A DNA stretch of 38,279 nucleotides, from the NCBI RefSeq assembly GCF_000720475.1, contig NZ_JOAP01000088.1, forward strand, positions 1-38,279. Direction: 5' to 3'. Positions within the stretch are counted from its first letter, which is position 1; each line of letters starts with the position of its first letter. This stretch comes from Streptomyces aureocirculatus. Its GTDB lineage: Bacteria; Actinomycetota; Actinomycetes; Streptomycetales; Streptomycetaceae. The notes under the pieces are model-generated. The model did no database searches. It was given only the letters and a program-made list of their open reading frames with translations, and was not told the origin of the DNA. Below are positions 7,678-16,494 of the stretch, one piece after another. The position numbers and the translations under genes are program-made.

Positions 7678-8679
7678 CTACCATCCTGCGGCCAGCGCAC
7701 CGGGCTTGATCACATCAGTCCCGTAGCGCCGACGGGCGCGATCCTGAACCTCCTCGATGAGCAGGCGTTTGTCGACGCTCTGATCGAAGCTCAGCTGGCG
7801 GGATGCACCCTCGGCGGGCCCAAGGCCCTCGCATCGCATCGTGATCCCGCGCACGCGCGCTCGCTGCAGGCCGAGAGCCGCGTAGAGGCTGTAGGCCACG
7901 TCCGCCAGGGCCGTGGTGTGGTGCGTGGCTTCCGGCAAGGTCCGGCTGCGGGTAGTCGTCGTTCCGTCCGCGTACCGGACGGTGATCGCTACGACGTCGG
8001 CCACCTGCGAGCCGGCCCGCAGGCGCGTGCCGAGCTGCCCGGCAAGAGCCAGCAGAGCTCGGTGGTGCTGGACCGGATCGAGCTCGTCGTGGTCGAAGCG
8101 GTGCTCGGCGCTCGCTGAACACGCCACTGGCTCCGTGACGACGGAGCGGTCGTCATGTCCGTGCGCGCGTTCGTGAAGGGTGCGGCTGGTGGCGGCGCCG
8201 AGCAGGCGCTGTAGAGCCAGGGGCGGAGCGTCCGCCAGGTCGCCGATGGTGTGCAGACCGTGCCGGGCGAGCGTCTTGGCCGTGGCCGGGCCAACGCCGA
8301 GCAGCGAGCCGACCGGGCGCGCTCGCAGGAACGCTCGGACGGAGGCCGGGTCGTGGCTGATGACAGTCATCTGGCCGGGCGGGGTGACGGCGGCCGCCAT
8401 GGTGGCGAGCATCCGGTTGGGCGCCGCGGCAAGCGTCGTCTCGATCCCGAAGAGAGCGGCAACTCTGAGCCGCAGCAGATCCCCCAGCCTGCGGGCATCG
8501 CGGTCCCAAAAACGCAACGCTCCGGTGACATCCAGGTCGGCGCCGTCCGGCGGCAGCGCCATCACGCGGGGCGTGAGGTCCTCCAGGAGCGCCAGCACCT
8601 CGCCGTACGTATCGGGGGCATGTCCGGAGAGGAAGAAGTGCACATGGAGGATCTGCCGCTGCCTGGTCATCGTGGTCAC
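7678..8679 (-). CDS. Y-family DNA polymerase-like protein, ImuB type (no visible catalytic acids)
   Basis: The GTG start at 8679 overlaps the dnaE2 stop as GTGA, so the two are translationally coupled; an ATG three codons later is the alternative. The 333-residue protein keeps the Y-family layout: ILHVHFFLSG in place of the usual H-x-D-x-D-x-F-F motif, PPDGADLDVTGALRFW in place of S-x-D-E-x-x-L-D, then helix-hairpin-helix sequences (PVGSLLGVGPATAKTLARHG and LHTIGDLADAPPLALQRLLG) and a little-finger region. Thus the first metal-binding Asp is His and the Asp-Glu pair is missing. This is the pattern of ImuB, which does not synthesise DNA but bridges the sliding clamp and DnaE2/ImuC in the mutasome. 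No classical clamp-binding motif is obvious. It may act only with the DnaE2 encoded just upstream. Confidence 0.75.
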   Translation of the reverse strand: MTTMTRQRQILHVHFFLSGHAPDTYGEVLALLEDLTPRVMALPPDGADLDVTGALRFWDRDARRLGDLLRLRVAALFGIETTLAAAPNRMLATMAAAVTPPGQMTVISHDPASVRAFLRARPVGSLLGVGPATAKTLARHGLHTIGDLADAPPLALQRLLGAATSRTLHERAHGHDDRSVVTEPVACSASAEHRFDHDELDPVQHHRALLALAGQLGTRLRAGSQVADVVAITVRYADGTTTTRSRTLPEATHHTTALADVAYSLYAALGLQRARVRGITMRCEGLGPAEGASRQLSFDQSVDKRLLIEEVQDRARRRYGTDVIKPGALAAGW

Positions 8680-11600
8680 CCCGCGCTTCCCGGACTCGTG
8701 TAGCCCAGGGCTTTCAGGTCCGCGGAGCGGGTGCCCGCGGGCTGGAGATCCGCGTACGGGTGGAGCCGGGCCCTTGCCGTGCCGTTGGCCAGCGTCCGCT
8801 GCGGCGCCTGGGCGGGGGTCGGCTGCGGCGTGCTGCGCCCGAGGATGCGCAGCGCGGCCTCGGGGCCCAGGTCGCGGCGGGCGGCGGCGAGTTCGTCGAG
8901 ATCCCAGACCATCGCGCCGACCACCGTGCGTCGCGGGCCGCGGCGTTGCACGGTGCCGCGCACCAGCAGAAGGCCGGCGTGGAAGACGGTGTGCGCGCAC
9001 TGCTCGTGCGCATCCTCGAAGAACGCGACGTCGACGAGTCCGGACCCGTCCTCGAGGCTGACGAAGATCACGCGGCGGCCCGACGCCAGAGGTGGGGTCT
9101 GCGTGGAGGCGCGGACGCCGGCGACGAGAACCTGCTGCCCGGCATGCAGTGCCTGCAGGTGGGCAGCGTCGGTGGCACCGATCTCGCGCAGCAGCCGGTG
9201 GTGATGCTCCATGAGGTGCCGCGAGACGTCGATCTGCAGGACGTTGAGTTCCGCGCCGAGCGCCTCGCGGGCGGTCATCTCCGGCAGGCCGCTCGGCTCG
9301 GCGGCCGCCATGGCACCGTCCAGGGCGAGTTGGCCGTCGTCCGGGCGGGCACGGGTGGCGCGATGCAGCTCGGCCGTCTGCAAGAGCAGGTCACGGCGGG
9401 TGAGCGTGCCGCGCACCGTGTCCAGGGCGCCGATCTCCACGAGCCGCTCGGCGGTCGGCCGCGCGGGCCGGGCCCGCTCCCAGAGGTCTTGGAGTGAGGC
9501 GTACGGCTGCCCGGCGACGATCCGCTGCACCTGCGCCTCGTCGATGCCCTTGACCAGGGACAAGGACAGACGAACGCCCAGCCGTCCGTCGTCGAGCTGC
9601 TCCACCTGGTGGGCGGCCTTGGAGCGGCTGATGTCGACGGGCAGCACCGGCACGTTGTGGCGGCGGGCATCGGCGACGATGACCCGGCGGGGCCACATCC
9701 CCGGGTCATGCTCCAGCAGACCCGAATAAAGGGCGGCCGGGTGGTGCGCTTTCAACCAGGCGCTCTGCAGGGCCGGCACGGCAAATGCGACGGCGTGCGC
9801 CCGGCAGAATCCGTACGCCCCGAACGCCTCGACGATCTCCCACGTCCGGTCGAGCGAGGCCGCCTCGTAGCCCTGTTCGGCAGCCTTGACGTAGAACCAG
9901 GCGCGCACCCGCGGCAGGCGCTCCTTGTTACCCAGGGCGCGGCGGGCCACTTCGGCCATCGCCCGGTCGCAGCCGGTGAGGGTGGCGAAGATGTCGATGA
10001 TCTGCTCGTGCCAGATGACCACGCCGTACGTATCGGCGAGCACCGCCTCCAGGTCCGGATGCGGATACTCGGGGGCCGCTCCGTGCCTGGCCGCAATGAA
10101 ACGTTCCGGCATTTTCGAAGACACGGGTCCGGGCCTGAACAGCGAGATGTCGGCGATGACGTCCTGTGGGCTGCGCGGCTCCAGTCTTCCCACGAGGTCC
10201 TGCTGACCTGGACTTTCGAGCTGGAACAGGCCGATCGTGTCGCTGTTTTGAATGAGCTTGAAGGCCCAGAAGTCATCCAGCGGAACCTGTCGGCTGTCGT
10301 CGAGGTCGATCTCTTGACCGGTGGTGTCCTTGATCTGGTCGACGGCGTACGCCATGGCCGACTGCATGCGCACGCCGAGCACGTCCAGCTTCAGGAGGCC
10401 GAGGTCCTCTATGTCCTCTTTGTCGGCTTGCAGCATGGGGTACTGACCGCCGGGTGTGGGTTGCACCGGCAGCCGGTCCAGCAGGGTCACATCGGACAGG
10501 ATCACGCCGCAGGGGTGCATCGCGTAGCCGCGCACGAGTCCGTCCAGTCCCTCGGCGAGCTCGAACAGCGGCCCGAACTCCTCTCTCCGTGCGGCGAGTT
10601 GGCGCAGCTCGGGCAGTTCGGTGAGCGCGGCAGAGATGTCGCAGGCCCGGATGTGAGGAAACGATTTTGCAATGAGGTCGGCCGTCTGTGGGGCGATGCC
10701 GAGCGCAAGTGAGGTATCGCGCAGCGCGTGCCGTGCCCGGTAGGTCTCGGGCATACCGGTCACCGCGACCCGCTCAGGGCCGAAGCGTTCGAAGATCTTG
10801 TCGTAGACCTCGAGGCGGCGTGCGGACTCCACATCCAGGTCGATATCCGGCAATGAGGTGCGCCGCTCGCTCAGGAAGCGTTCGAACAGCAGTCGGTGCT
10901 CCAGAGGATTTGCTGTGGCGACGAACAGCGCGTGGTTGACCATGGATCCGGCGCCCGACCCGCGGGCGGCGACCCGCACCCCCATCGCCCGCACATCCGC
11001 CACGACCTGTGCGACCGCAAGGAAGTAGCTCTCGTAACCGAGCCGGCCGATCACGTCCAGTTCGTAGTCCATCTGGCGCACTGCAGCCGCGTCCTGGTCC
11101 AGGCCGCGGGCGTGCATGCCCGCCTCGCAGCGCTGGCGCAGCAGCCGCATCGCCCCGCCCCGCGCCCTGGTAGCGCCGACGACGTGCGGCTCGGGGAAGT
11201 GGCGCTTGCCCACCCCCAGCTCGGCCGGGGTCAGCGTGCAGGACTCCGCGACGGCTTCGGTCTCGGCCAGGAGCGCCGCTGCGCGGGCAGGGCCGTGCCC
11301 GGCAGCCTCAGCGGTACGGGCGGCGGCTTCCTCCATTCCGGCGGGTCCCTTGAGCCAGCGCTCGCCGCCATCCAGTGCCCGCCGGTCGACCGGGCGCAGG
11401 AGGCGGGCCGCGTCCAGCACGTCCGCGAGACGGTGTTGCGCGGGATCGGCGTAGCGCACCGCGTTGGACATCACGACCGGCACCCCGAGCTCGTCACCGA
11501 GCTGAAGGGTGCGTGCGGCCAGCCGCAGCGAGCCCGCGCCGGTCCCGGTGCCTCCCAGATGCACCGCTTCCAGTCGCAGTCCCGCACCCGCGGCGGCCCG

Positions 11601-12119
11601 CCAGGGAGCAAGGAGCTGTTCGGCCACGTCGGGGCGGCCTGACATCAGGGCAGCCACCGGCTCTGAGGCCGGGCCGAGAAGCACCAGCAGGCCCTCCCCC
11701 AGGTGCTCCTCCAGCACCGGCCAGGCCGCCATCAGCGCCCCGTTGACGGATTGCGCGTGGGCGGCCGAGACGATCCGGCACAGCCGGGCCCACCCGCCAG
11801 GGTCCTGCGCCAGCAGCGTGATCCTCCACGGCGCCTCGGCGACGTGCGCGCCACCGCGCACCGGAGTCCGCGTGCTCCCCGCACTGCGGCTCGGCCCCGC
11901 TACAGGAGCCACGCCCAGGTCCACGCCGAAGAGTGGGCGCACCCCAGATGCCGCGGCGGCTTTGGCGAAGCGGACAGTGCCGGCCACCGTGTCCCGATCG
12001 GTCAGGGCAAGGGCCGAGACATCCCGTTCTGCGGCCCGCCGCACCAGGAGACCGGGCAGAGCGGCGCCGTAACGGGCGGAGTAGCCGGATGAAGTATGCA
12101 GGTGGATTGCTCCCACCAC
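8676..12119 (-). CDS. dnaE2: Error-prone DNA polymerase III alpha subunit DnaE2 (ImuC)
   Basis: 1147 residues, normal for DnaE2. It starts at tandem GTG codons (12119 and 12116) behind GGGAGG. The N-terminal PHP domain begins AIHLHTSSGYSARYGA and has LALTDRDTVAG. The C-family polymerase core has LPDIDLDVESARRLEVYDKI near residue 422, with the aspartates that bind catalytic metals, and FRPGPVSSKMPERF. A helix-hairpin-helix region and an OB domain (VIFVSLEDGSGLVDVAFFED) close the protein. There is no C-terminal tau-binding tail like that of replicative DnaE. DnaE2 carries out translesion synthesis and damage-induced mutagenesis together with ImuB, and the coupled downstream gene fits that role. 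The usual ImuA or ImuA' partner is not in the window. Confidence 0.88.
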   Translation of the reverse strand: MVGAIHLHTSSGYSARYGAALPGLLVRRAAERDVSALALTDRDTVAGTVRFAKAAAASGVRPLFGVDLGVAPVAGPSRSAGSTRTPVRGGAHVAEAPWRITLLAQDPGGWARLCRIVSAAHAQSVNGALMAAWPVLEEHLGEGLLVLLGPASEPVAALMSGRPDVAEQLLAPWRAAAGAGLRLEAVHLGGTGTGAGSLRLAARTLQLGDELGVPVVMSNAVRYADPAQHRLADVLDAARLLRPVDRRALDGGERWLKGPAGMEEAAARTAEAAGHGPARAAALLAETEAVAESCTLTPAELGVGKRHFPEPHVVGATRARGGAMRLLRQRCEAGMHARGLDQDAAAVRQMDYELDVIGRLGYESYFLAVAQVVADVRAMGVRVAARGSGAGSMVNHALFVATANPLEHRLLFERFLSERRTSLPDIDLDVESARRLEVYDKIFERFGPERVAVTGMPETYRARHALRDTSLALGIAPQTADLIAKSFPHIRACDISAALTELPELRQLAARREEFGPLFELAEGLDGLVRGYAMHPCGVILSDVTLLDRLPVQPTPGGQYPMLQADKEDIEDLGLLKLDVLGVRMQSAMAYAVDQIKDTTGQEIDLDDSRQVPLDDFWAFKLIQNSDTIGLFQLESPGQQDLVGRLEPRSPQDVIADISLFRPGPVSSKMPERFIAARHGAAPEYPHPDLEAVLADTYGVVIWHEQIIDIFATLTGCDRAMAEVARRALGNKERLPRVRAWFYVKAAEQGYEAASLDRTWEIVEAFGAYGFCRAHAVAFAVPALQSAWLKAHHPAALYSGLLEHDPGMWPRRVIVADARRHNVPVLPVDISRSKAAHQVEQLDDGRLGVRLSLSLVKGIDEAQVQRIVAGQPYASLQDLWERARPARPTAERLVEIGALDTVRGTLTRRDLLLQTAELHRATRARPDDGQLALDGAMAAAEPSGLPEMTAREALGAELNVLQIDVSRHLMEHHHRLLREIGATDAAHLQALHAGQQVLVAGVRASTQTPPLASGRRVIFVSLEDGSGLVDVAFFEDAHEQCAHTVFHAGLLLVRGTVQRRGPRRTVVGAMVWDLDELAAARRDLGPEAALRILGRSTPQPTPAQAPQRTLANGTARARLHPYADLQPAGTRSADLKALGYTSPGSAG

Positions 12120-12179
12120 GCGCCTCCCATCACACCCCGGAACCGTTCAAGCCATGTGGCCTGTTCTGGTCGAGAATAT

Positions 12180-12217
12180 ATCGAACATAAATCGAACAGA
12201 GCGAGTCCTGCTCGCTC
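12180..12217 (-). promoter_or_regulatory. Direct repeats and hairpin upstream of dnaE2
   Basis: ATCGAACA occurs twice, at 12180-12187 and 12191-12198, with an 11-base period, only 61-79 bases upstream of the dnaE2 start. Each contains TCGAAC, the half-site of the actinobacterial LexA box, but the copies are direct rather than inverted. Next to them a perfect 7-bp inverted repeat GAGCGAG/CTCGCTC with a 5-base loop spans 12199-12217. The location suggests damage control of the polymerase pair; this is inference. Confidence 0.4.
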
Positions 12218-12479
12218 AGCATCTGCGTGCGCCCGATCTGTGACTTTTCGTGACCGATGACATTTGGTCGAGCTGTGGGGCTGGCACCGCGCCTTGGCCG
12301 CCTCCCACGAGACCGGCAGGCTGGGGTGACGCTCGCTCCACTGGCCATGCCCGCCGGGGGGCGCATCCGGCTCGGCACGCGGTGGCTCCATGACCGTGCA
12401 CACGCGCAACGGAATCTCCGCCGACCGCCCGGCTCCCCCGGACTCTGCCGCCGCTCGCGCCGATCACACTCGCCATGGT
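12218..12479. other. Intergenic stretch between the dnaE2 promoter and the ctaG remnant
   Basis: Frames are open on both strands because of the high G+C, but none reads like a protein and none has a good ribosome site. The right part may contain the decayed 5' half of the ctaG remnant. I see no repeat or RNA gene. Confidence 0.3.
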
Positions 12480-12976
12480 CGCTGCCTGTCACCCTGCTTC
12501 TGCGCACCCTGCCGGTGCGCCAGGGCAGGCAGTCTGACCGCGGTCCTGCACAGCCGGCCCGCCAGGGTGCTCACCATCCGGCCGTCGCGCTGCTGCTGTC
12601 CGCGGACGATCTCGCCCTGCTCTACGACACGCCCCTGTACAACGCGTCCATCAGCCACCCGGCGGGACACTGGCTGCTGCACGCCCACTCCCTGCTGCCC
12701 GGGGTGCCTGTTCGCCCACGCCATCGCGGCCCGACCCGGCCCGGGAGCGAGCCCCCGGCTGGCCTGCCTCGCCGTCACCACCGTCGCGCACTCGGTGGTC
12801 TCCCACCTGATGTACGGCGGCTTCTGGACCGACAGCCACGCCCCTCCGCCGACCAGGTCCAAGGCGGCGCGGAGATCATGTACTAAGGCACTGACATCGC
12901 CGAACTGCTCCTCGCCGCCGACCTGGTAGCCGCCTGGCGCCCCACCCCCGCGGCCGCCGCCGGATCACCGCCAGTA
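12480..12976 (+). pseudogene. Cytochrome c oxidase assembly factor CtaG-like, decayed
   Basis: Three consecutive frames together give the C-terminal half of a CtaG (caa3-type oxidase assembly, multi-pass membrane) protein. First YDTPLYNASISHPAGHWLLH with HSLLPG; then, after one extra G in the GGGG at 12701-12704, CLFAHAIAARPGPGASPRL and VVSHLMYGGF; then, after one missing C at the CCCC run of 12841-12844, ADQVQGGAEIMY. The last is the well-conserved Q-G-G-A-x-x-M-Y-Y-x-G-D motif, but the second tyrosine codon is replaced by TAA at 12884-12886. Beyond it the frame continues as GTDIAELLLAADLVAAWRP, the expected last helix. With two frame breaks, one nonsense codon and a missing N-terminal half this cannot be functional. 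CtaG normally inserts copper into cytochrome oxidase. Confidence 0.7.
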
Positions 12977-14041
12977 ATGTCCCCTCGTATGGACAACGTT
13001 GAACTGAGCGACGCCATAGCGGACTTCGCGAGTCTCCTCGCTCGCGTTGAGGAGACCGGCGAGCGGGTGTGTGTCATCGACGGCGGCGAGCCGACGAGTG
13101 TGCTTCTTCCCGCGGCGGAACTCGCCGAGCTGGAACACTTCGCCCAACGGGTCCACGGCGCGCGACACCGGCCCAGGTCCAGATCGGGGCAGGGGCATCC
13201 GTTCGGCCCGGACCCGCAGGGCCCGTACATCCGGTACGTGCACGCTGACGGGGGGCGGATGACTTTCGTGCGGGACCGGGTGGTCGTGGCCGAACTGAGG
13301 TCCGTGGCGGAGCTCGCCTGGCTGGAGGACAGGGCGCGCACGGCCCGCCAGAGCTACATGCCCCCGAAGCAGGCGGCCGCGTTCGAGGAGTTCCTCGCCC
13401 GCCAGGACCCGGTGGGCGACGGCGTGGCATGGATCGCCGACAGTTGGCGCAACCAAGAGCCCTTCACGGAACTCGTGTTCATCAAGGGACCGACCGCCGA
13501 GGACGTCGCCCGCGCCTACGGGGCCGACGCGCAGGACATCGCCGACGGACTGCTGCTCCACCAGGTCGGGGAGCGGGACACGCGGGAGGGCACGGACGAC
13601 CTCACCCGCGTGCTGGCCTTCGGGGAGGAGAACGGCTGGACGTGGCTGGGCTACCACGACTTCGACCATACCTTCTCCCGCTCCCTCGACCCGCCTCCCG
13701 AGCAGCAGATCACGCTCAGCGCGACCATGGCCAAGGCCATCTACACCTTCGACTACTTCAAGGAGGGGGTGTACCAGAACCCCTTCCCGATCGAGGACGG
13801 CGCCGAAGACCGACGGGACATGTACGAGCTCATCTGGTACACCCCGGGGGAGGCGCCGTTCGCCCCGGAAGCGCCGCTGTCCTTCCTCAACCTGCACCTG
13901 CGCATCGCGGAGAAGGCAGGCAACTGGACGGACAACATCGCGCTGTTCTTCGAAGGCCTGGAACGGGCCTTCGGCCTCGCCCTGCCCAGGAACGCGATCA
14001 CCTCCGGGAACGTGCGCTGCGCCCGTCCGGCCCGCCGCTGA
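12977..14041 (+). CDS. Phd/YefM-like antitoxin domain fused to a DUF6461-like domain
   Basis: 354 residues if the ATG at 12977 is used; the ATG at 12989 (MDNVELSDAIADF) is as likely, and neither has a strong ribosome site. Residues about 5-55 (DAIADFASLLARVEETGERV and a VLLPAAELAELE helix) match the fold of Phd/YefM antitoxins, which bind operator DNA and neutralise a toxin. Residues about 145-350 include GVAWIADSWRN, ELVFIKGPTAEDVARAYGAD and NGWTWLGYHDF. This resembles DUF6461, streptomycete proteins of unknown function with an h-x-x-G-x-x-x-E-x-x-x-x-x-G-A start. A linker with RHRPRSRSGQG and a stretch YIRYVHADGGRMTFVRDRVV joins them. No toxin gene follows. The domain calls are by eye; the fusion looks unusual. 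Confidence 0.6.
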   Translation: MSPRMDNVELSDAIADFASLLARVEETGERVCVIDGGEPTSVLLPAAELAELEHFAQRVHGARHRPRSRSGQGHPFGPDPQGPYIRYVHADGGRMTFVRDRVVVAELRSVAELAWLEDRARTARQSYMPPKQAAAFEEFLARQDPVGDGVAWIADSWRNQEPFTELVFIKGPTAEDVARAYGADAQDIADGLLLHQVGERDTREGTDDLTRVLAFGEENGWTWLGYHDFDHTFSRSLDPPPEQQITLSATMAKAIYTFDYFKEGVYQNPFPIEDGAEDRRDMYELIWYTPGEAPFAPEAPLSFLNLHLRIAEKAGNWTDNIALFFEGLERAFGLALPRNAITSGNVRCARPARR

Positions 14042-14097
14042 ACCAGGGGCGGGCCCGGGCAGCGGCGAGGAATCGGCTGCTGCCTGCGATGAGCTGC

Positions 14098-14322
14098 AGG
14101 CCAGGCGGGTGAGGATGCCGGTGGGCGGGTCGGCGGCGGCCAGGCGTACGAGATCCTCGTCTCTGCTCAGGGCGAGCGGGGCGAAGGGCGGCGGTCGGTC
14201 CGCTGGCATCTGGCTGCAGTTCCTGGTGTAGCAGGTGGGCGGCGCGGTATGCGGTGGCGGCGGCCAGGAACTCCAGCGCGGCCACATCCTTCCCGTCGGG
14301 AAGGTCATCACCACACCCGAAC
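14098..14322 (-). pseudogene. Remnant of an unknown small protein, frame-broken
   Basis: On the minus strand two overlapping frames each hold protein-like sequence: MMTFP at the start and ADRPPPFAPLALSRDEDLVR with LAAADPPTGILTRLACSSSQ in one frame, and DGKDVAALEFLAAATAYRAA with HLLHQELQPDAS in another. Joined, they give one plausible helical protein with two single-base breaks near 14305 and 14215. I do not recognise the family. Weakly supported. Confidence 0.25.
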
Positions 14323-14708
14323 GAAACTAGGTATGGGGAGTTCGACGGCGGGTGGCGGACCGGGAAGTGGTGGCAGGCCCTCGCGGGCTGCGGCGAAGGC
14401 CTCCCGTGCGGGCACTGGATGGTCCACCGTGGATCAAGCAGGCTGGTGCCTCAGGGATAACCGGGTGCCGTTACTCGTTCGTTACCTTCCGTTCCGGCCT
14501 GCGGATGCTTCGCGTGGAGACAGAATTGCCGAACTGGTCCGGCGCCGCGAAGAGGCTGCCGCAGCGTGGCGCGCGAAGGCTCGGATGGAGTTTATGCGGT
14601 AGTGCGGGGTGGTCGGGCGAGCCGATGCAGAGTGTGGCACGGCATCCCGCGTCCAGACAGCGCGTAGCGCTGGATCGGGGACGCTGAGCCTGAGCGTGAT
14701 GGGCAAGG
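14323..14708. other. Gene-free stretch between two remnants
   Basis: A short plus-strand frame with a basic helical end (RIAELVRRREEAAAAWRAKA) ends at 14602, but it has no recognisable family and lies in otherwise non-coding-looking sequence. I find no repeats, RNA genes or clear promoter here. Confidence 0.25.
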
Positions 14709-15117
14709 TCAGGACCGCGCGGTCCGGGACGCCAGATACCGGTTGAAGGCTTCGTGGCTGTCGGGGGTGAAGCGCCACTCCAGCAGAGCCGAGCAGCTCC
14801 GGCTCGGTCAGCCAGCCATGCCAGGCGACCTCATCGGGATCGGGGACCACGGCGTCCGGCAGCACGGCTTCGTGCACGCCGAGCCAGTGAGGGCTCAAGC
14901 CGCTGCGGTTGATGAACGTGAACAGCAGGCGTGGCAGCGCACGGATGCCCAGCTCTTCGGCCAGCTCTCTCGTGGCGGCCTGTTCATAGGACTCGCCGGC
15001 ATTTGCGGCGCCACCGACCTCGACCTCATAGAGCCCGGGGAAGCGCGATACCTGCTCCGAGCGTCGGTGGACGAGGATCCGTCCACGCTCATCACGACCT
15101 GCGAGGGTGGAAGACCA
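14709..15117 (-). pseudogene. NUDIX hydrolase, N-truncated and frame-broken
   Basis: Reading leftwards from about 15117 the minus strand encodes RDERGRILVHRRSEQVSRFP, then the NUDIX box GGAANAGESYEQAATRELAEELGI, which carries the G-x5-E-x7-R-E-x-x-E-E-x-G pattern that binds the metal. It continues LLFTFINRSGLSPHWLGVHE and DPDEVAWHGWLTEPELLGS. Near 14785 the frame breaks and the expected C-terminus LEWRFTPDSHEAFNRYLASR follows one base out of register, ending in TGA at 14709-14711. The usual 30-odd N-terminal residues are absent and the coding sequence runs up against the AraC gene start at 15107. The protein would have been of the YfcD type (isopentenyl-diphosphate-isomerase-like NUDIX), but it is not functional as it stands. 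Confidence 0.75.
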
Positions 15118-15943
15118 TACGGTTACCAGGATCTATGCACGTCCGGCGCCCGCTCTGCGGCGGTACGTCGGCTCGTATGTCGGTTTCGATCTTCGTGGGT
15201 TCCCGGCGGCGCTGCACTGCGGCCCGCCGGGCCGCGTGCTCACTGCGGTGATCAGTCTATCCGGCCCTTTGAAGGTGGCGGCGGGCGTCGACGACGGGTC
15301 ACCGGTCACCCGATTCGGCAGCGTGGCCGGCGGCCTGATGCGCCGGGCCGTCGCGATCCACCACGACGGACGCCAGGAAGGCGTGCAGGTGTCGCTGACA
15401 CCGCTCGGGGCCCGGGCCGTCTACGGCATGCCCGCCGCTGATCTCGCCCACCGACTGGTCCCACTCGACGAGCTTCTCGGAGCGCTCGGCGTCGAGCTGG
15501 TCGACCGGCTCCGCGCGGCGACGACATGGGCCGCGCGGTTCGCCGTGCTGGACGAGCTGCTCCTGCGAGCCGTCGGCCGCGGCGCCGGCGGCGACCCCGT
15601 GTCCCGGGTGCGCCCCGAGGTAGCCGAGGCCTGGCGCCGCCTCTTGGCCGCGCGGGGCCGCGTCCAGGTTGGGGAGGTCGCCGCAGAACTGGGCTGGAGC
15701 CGTCGGTACCTCACCGAGCGGTTTCGCGGTGAGGTGGGCCTGTCGCCGAAGACCTTCGCCCGGGTTCTGCGCTTCGAGCACGCGCACGAACTGGCCACCA
15801 TGCACGCCCCGCTTCCGTGGGCCGATGTGGCGGCCGTCTCCGGCTACGCCGACCAGGCCCATCTCGTTCGGGATTGGAGCGAGTTCACGGGCCGATCGCC
15901 GACAGCATGGCGTCGCGGCGAAGTCCTGCTCGGGACTGGGTAG
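15107..15943 (+). CDS. AraC-family transcriptional regulator
   Basis: 278 residues. The first about 165 residues form the DUF6597-type sensor region (YARPAPALRRYVGSYVGFDL, then GRQEGVQVSLTPLGARAVYG and PLDELLG). Residues about 175-270 hold the two HTH motifs of the AraC DNA-binding domain: GRVQVGEVAAELGWSRRYLT followed by ERFRGEVGLSPKTFARVLRF, then LPWADVAAVSGYADQAHLVR and FTGRSPTAWRR. The GTG at 15107 has no clear ribosome site and overlaps the NUDIX remnant, so a later in-frame start remains possible. It precedes the cupin/SGNH pair on the same strand with an 83-base gap and may regulate it. Confidence 0.85.
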   Translation: MEDHTVTRIYARPAPALRRYVGSYVGFDLRGFPAALHCGPPGRVLTAVISLSGPLKVAAGVDDGSPVTRFGSVAGGLMRRAVAIHHDGRQEGVQVSLTPLGARAVYGMPAADLAHRLVPLDELLGALGVELVDRLRAATTWAARFAVLDELLLRAVGRGAGGDPVSRVRPEVAEAWRRLLAARGRVQVGEVAAELGWSRRYLTERFRGEVGLSPKTFARVLRFEHAHELATMHAPLPWADVAAVSGYADQAHLVRDWSEFTGRSPTAWRRGEVLLGTG

Positions 15944-16026
15944 TCGCCGACCGGCCGCCCATCGCGTCGGCTTCCGTTCCCTTTTCTTCAAGACCACCCT
16001 ATTGCTGTCCTGTGACGATCGTCGGC

Positions 16027-16494
16027 ATGAGACTCGTCAATCACGAACCCAACGCCATCGACCTGCGGACCACCCCCGTGCACCTCGCGCTGGGGTCGAG
16101 AGCGAAACCCGTCGAGGGCTTCGCCTGGGACCCGGAGGTGCTCCATGCCTACAGCGCCGCGGTCGCGGCGGACGGTGCCGAGGGCCGGATGGTGACGATC
16201 TTCGACGGCGACGGCCTCGGCGACCATTGGGAGAGCCACCCCGCAGGCGACGAACTGGTCGTCTGCCTCAGCGGGTCGGTGACGGTCACCCGCGATGTGG
16301 ACGGAGTGCCCGACCGGGTTGTGCTCGGGCCGGGCGAGGCCACCGTCAACCCGGCCGGGACATGGCACGCGGTCGACATGGCGGGACCGGCGTCCATCCT
16401 GACCATCACCGCTGGCCTCGGCACCGAGCACCGTCCCCGGACCGAAGCCCGCCTGCCCGAGCGCGCCGGCACGTCCGGCCCGCGAACACCGTGA
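16027..16494 (+). CDS. Cupin-domain protein
   Basis: 155 residues. The conserved double-strand beta-helix core is visible: GDGLGDHWESHPAGDELVVC matches the first cupin motif with the metal-binding His and Glu, and GPGEATVNPAGTWHAVDMAG matches the second with its His. No extra domain is present. Its stop overlaps the next start as GTGA, so it is co-translated with the SGNH hydrolase. Small cupins can be sugar or acyl epimerases, dioxygenases or ligand sensors, and the sequence alone does not say which. Enzyme or binding protein acting with the neighbour is the simplest reading. Confidence 0.7.
   Translation: MRLVNHEPNAIDLRTTPVHLALGSRAKPVEGFAWDPEVLHAYSAAVAADGAEGRMVTIFDGDGLGDHWESHPAGDELVVCLSGSVTVTRDVDGVPDRVVLGPGEATVNPAGTWHAVDMAGPASILTITAGLGTEHRPRTEARLPERAGTSGPRTP

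Noticed and set aside
5742..7700. A 652-codon open frame on the minus strand opposite the ABC transporter
   Set aside because: The translation is Gly/Arg/Asp-rich with no domain, and the plus strand has all ABC motifs; it is a codon-bias shadow.
12965..14314. A 449-codon minus-strand frame opposite the Phd/DUF6461-like gene
   Set aside because: Low-complexity shadow; only its far 5' end (14098-14322) has protein-like sequence, listed separately as a weak remnant.
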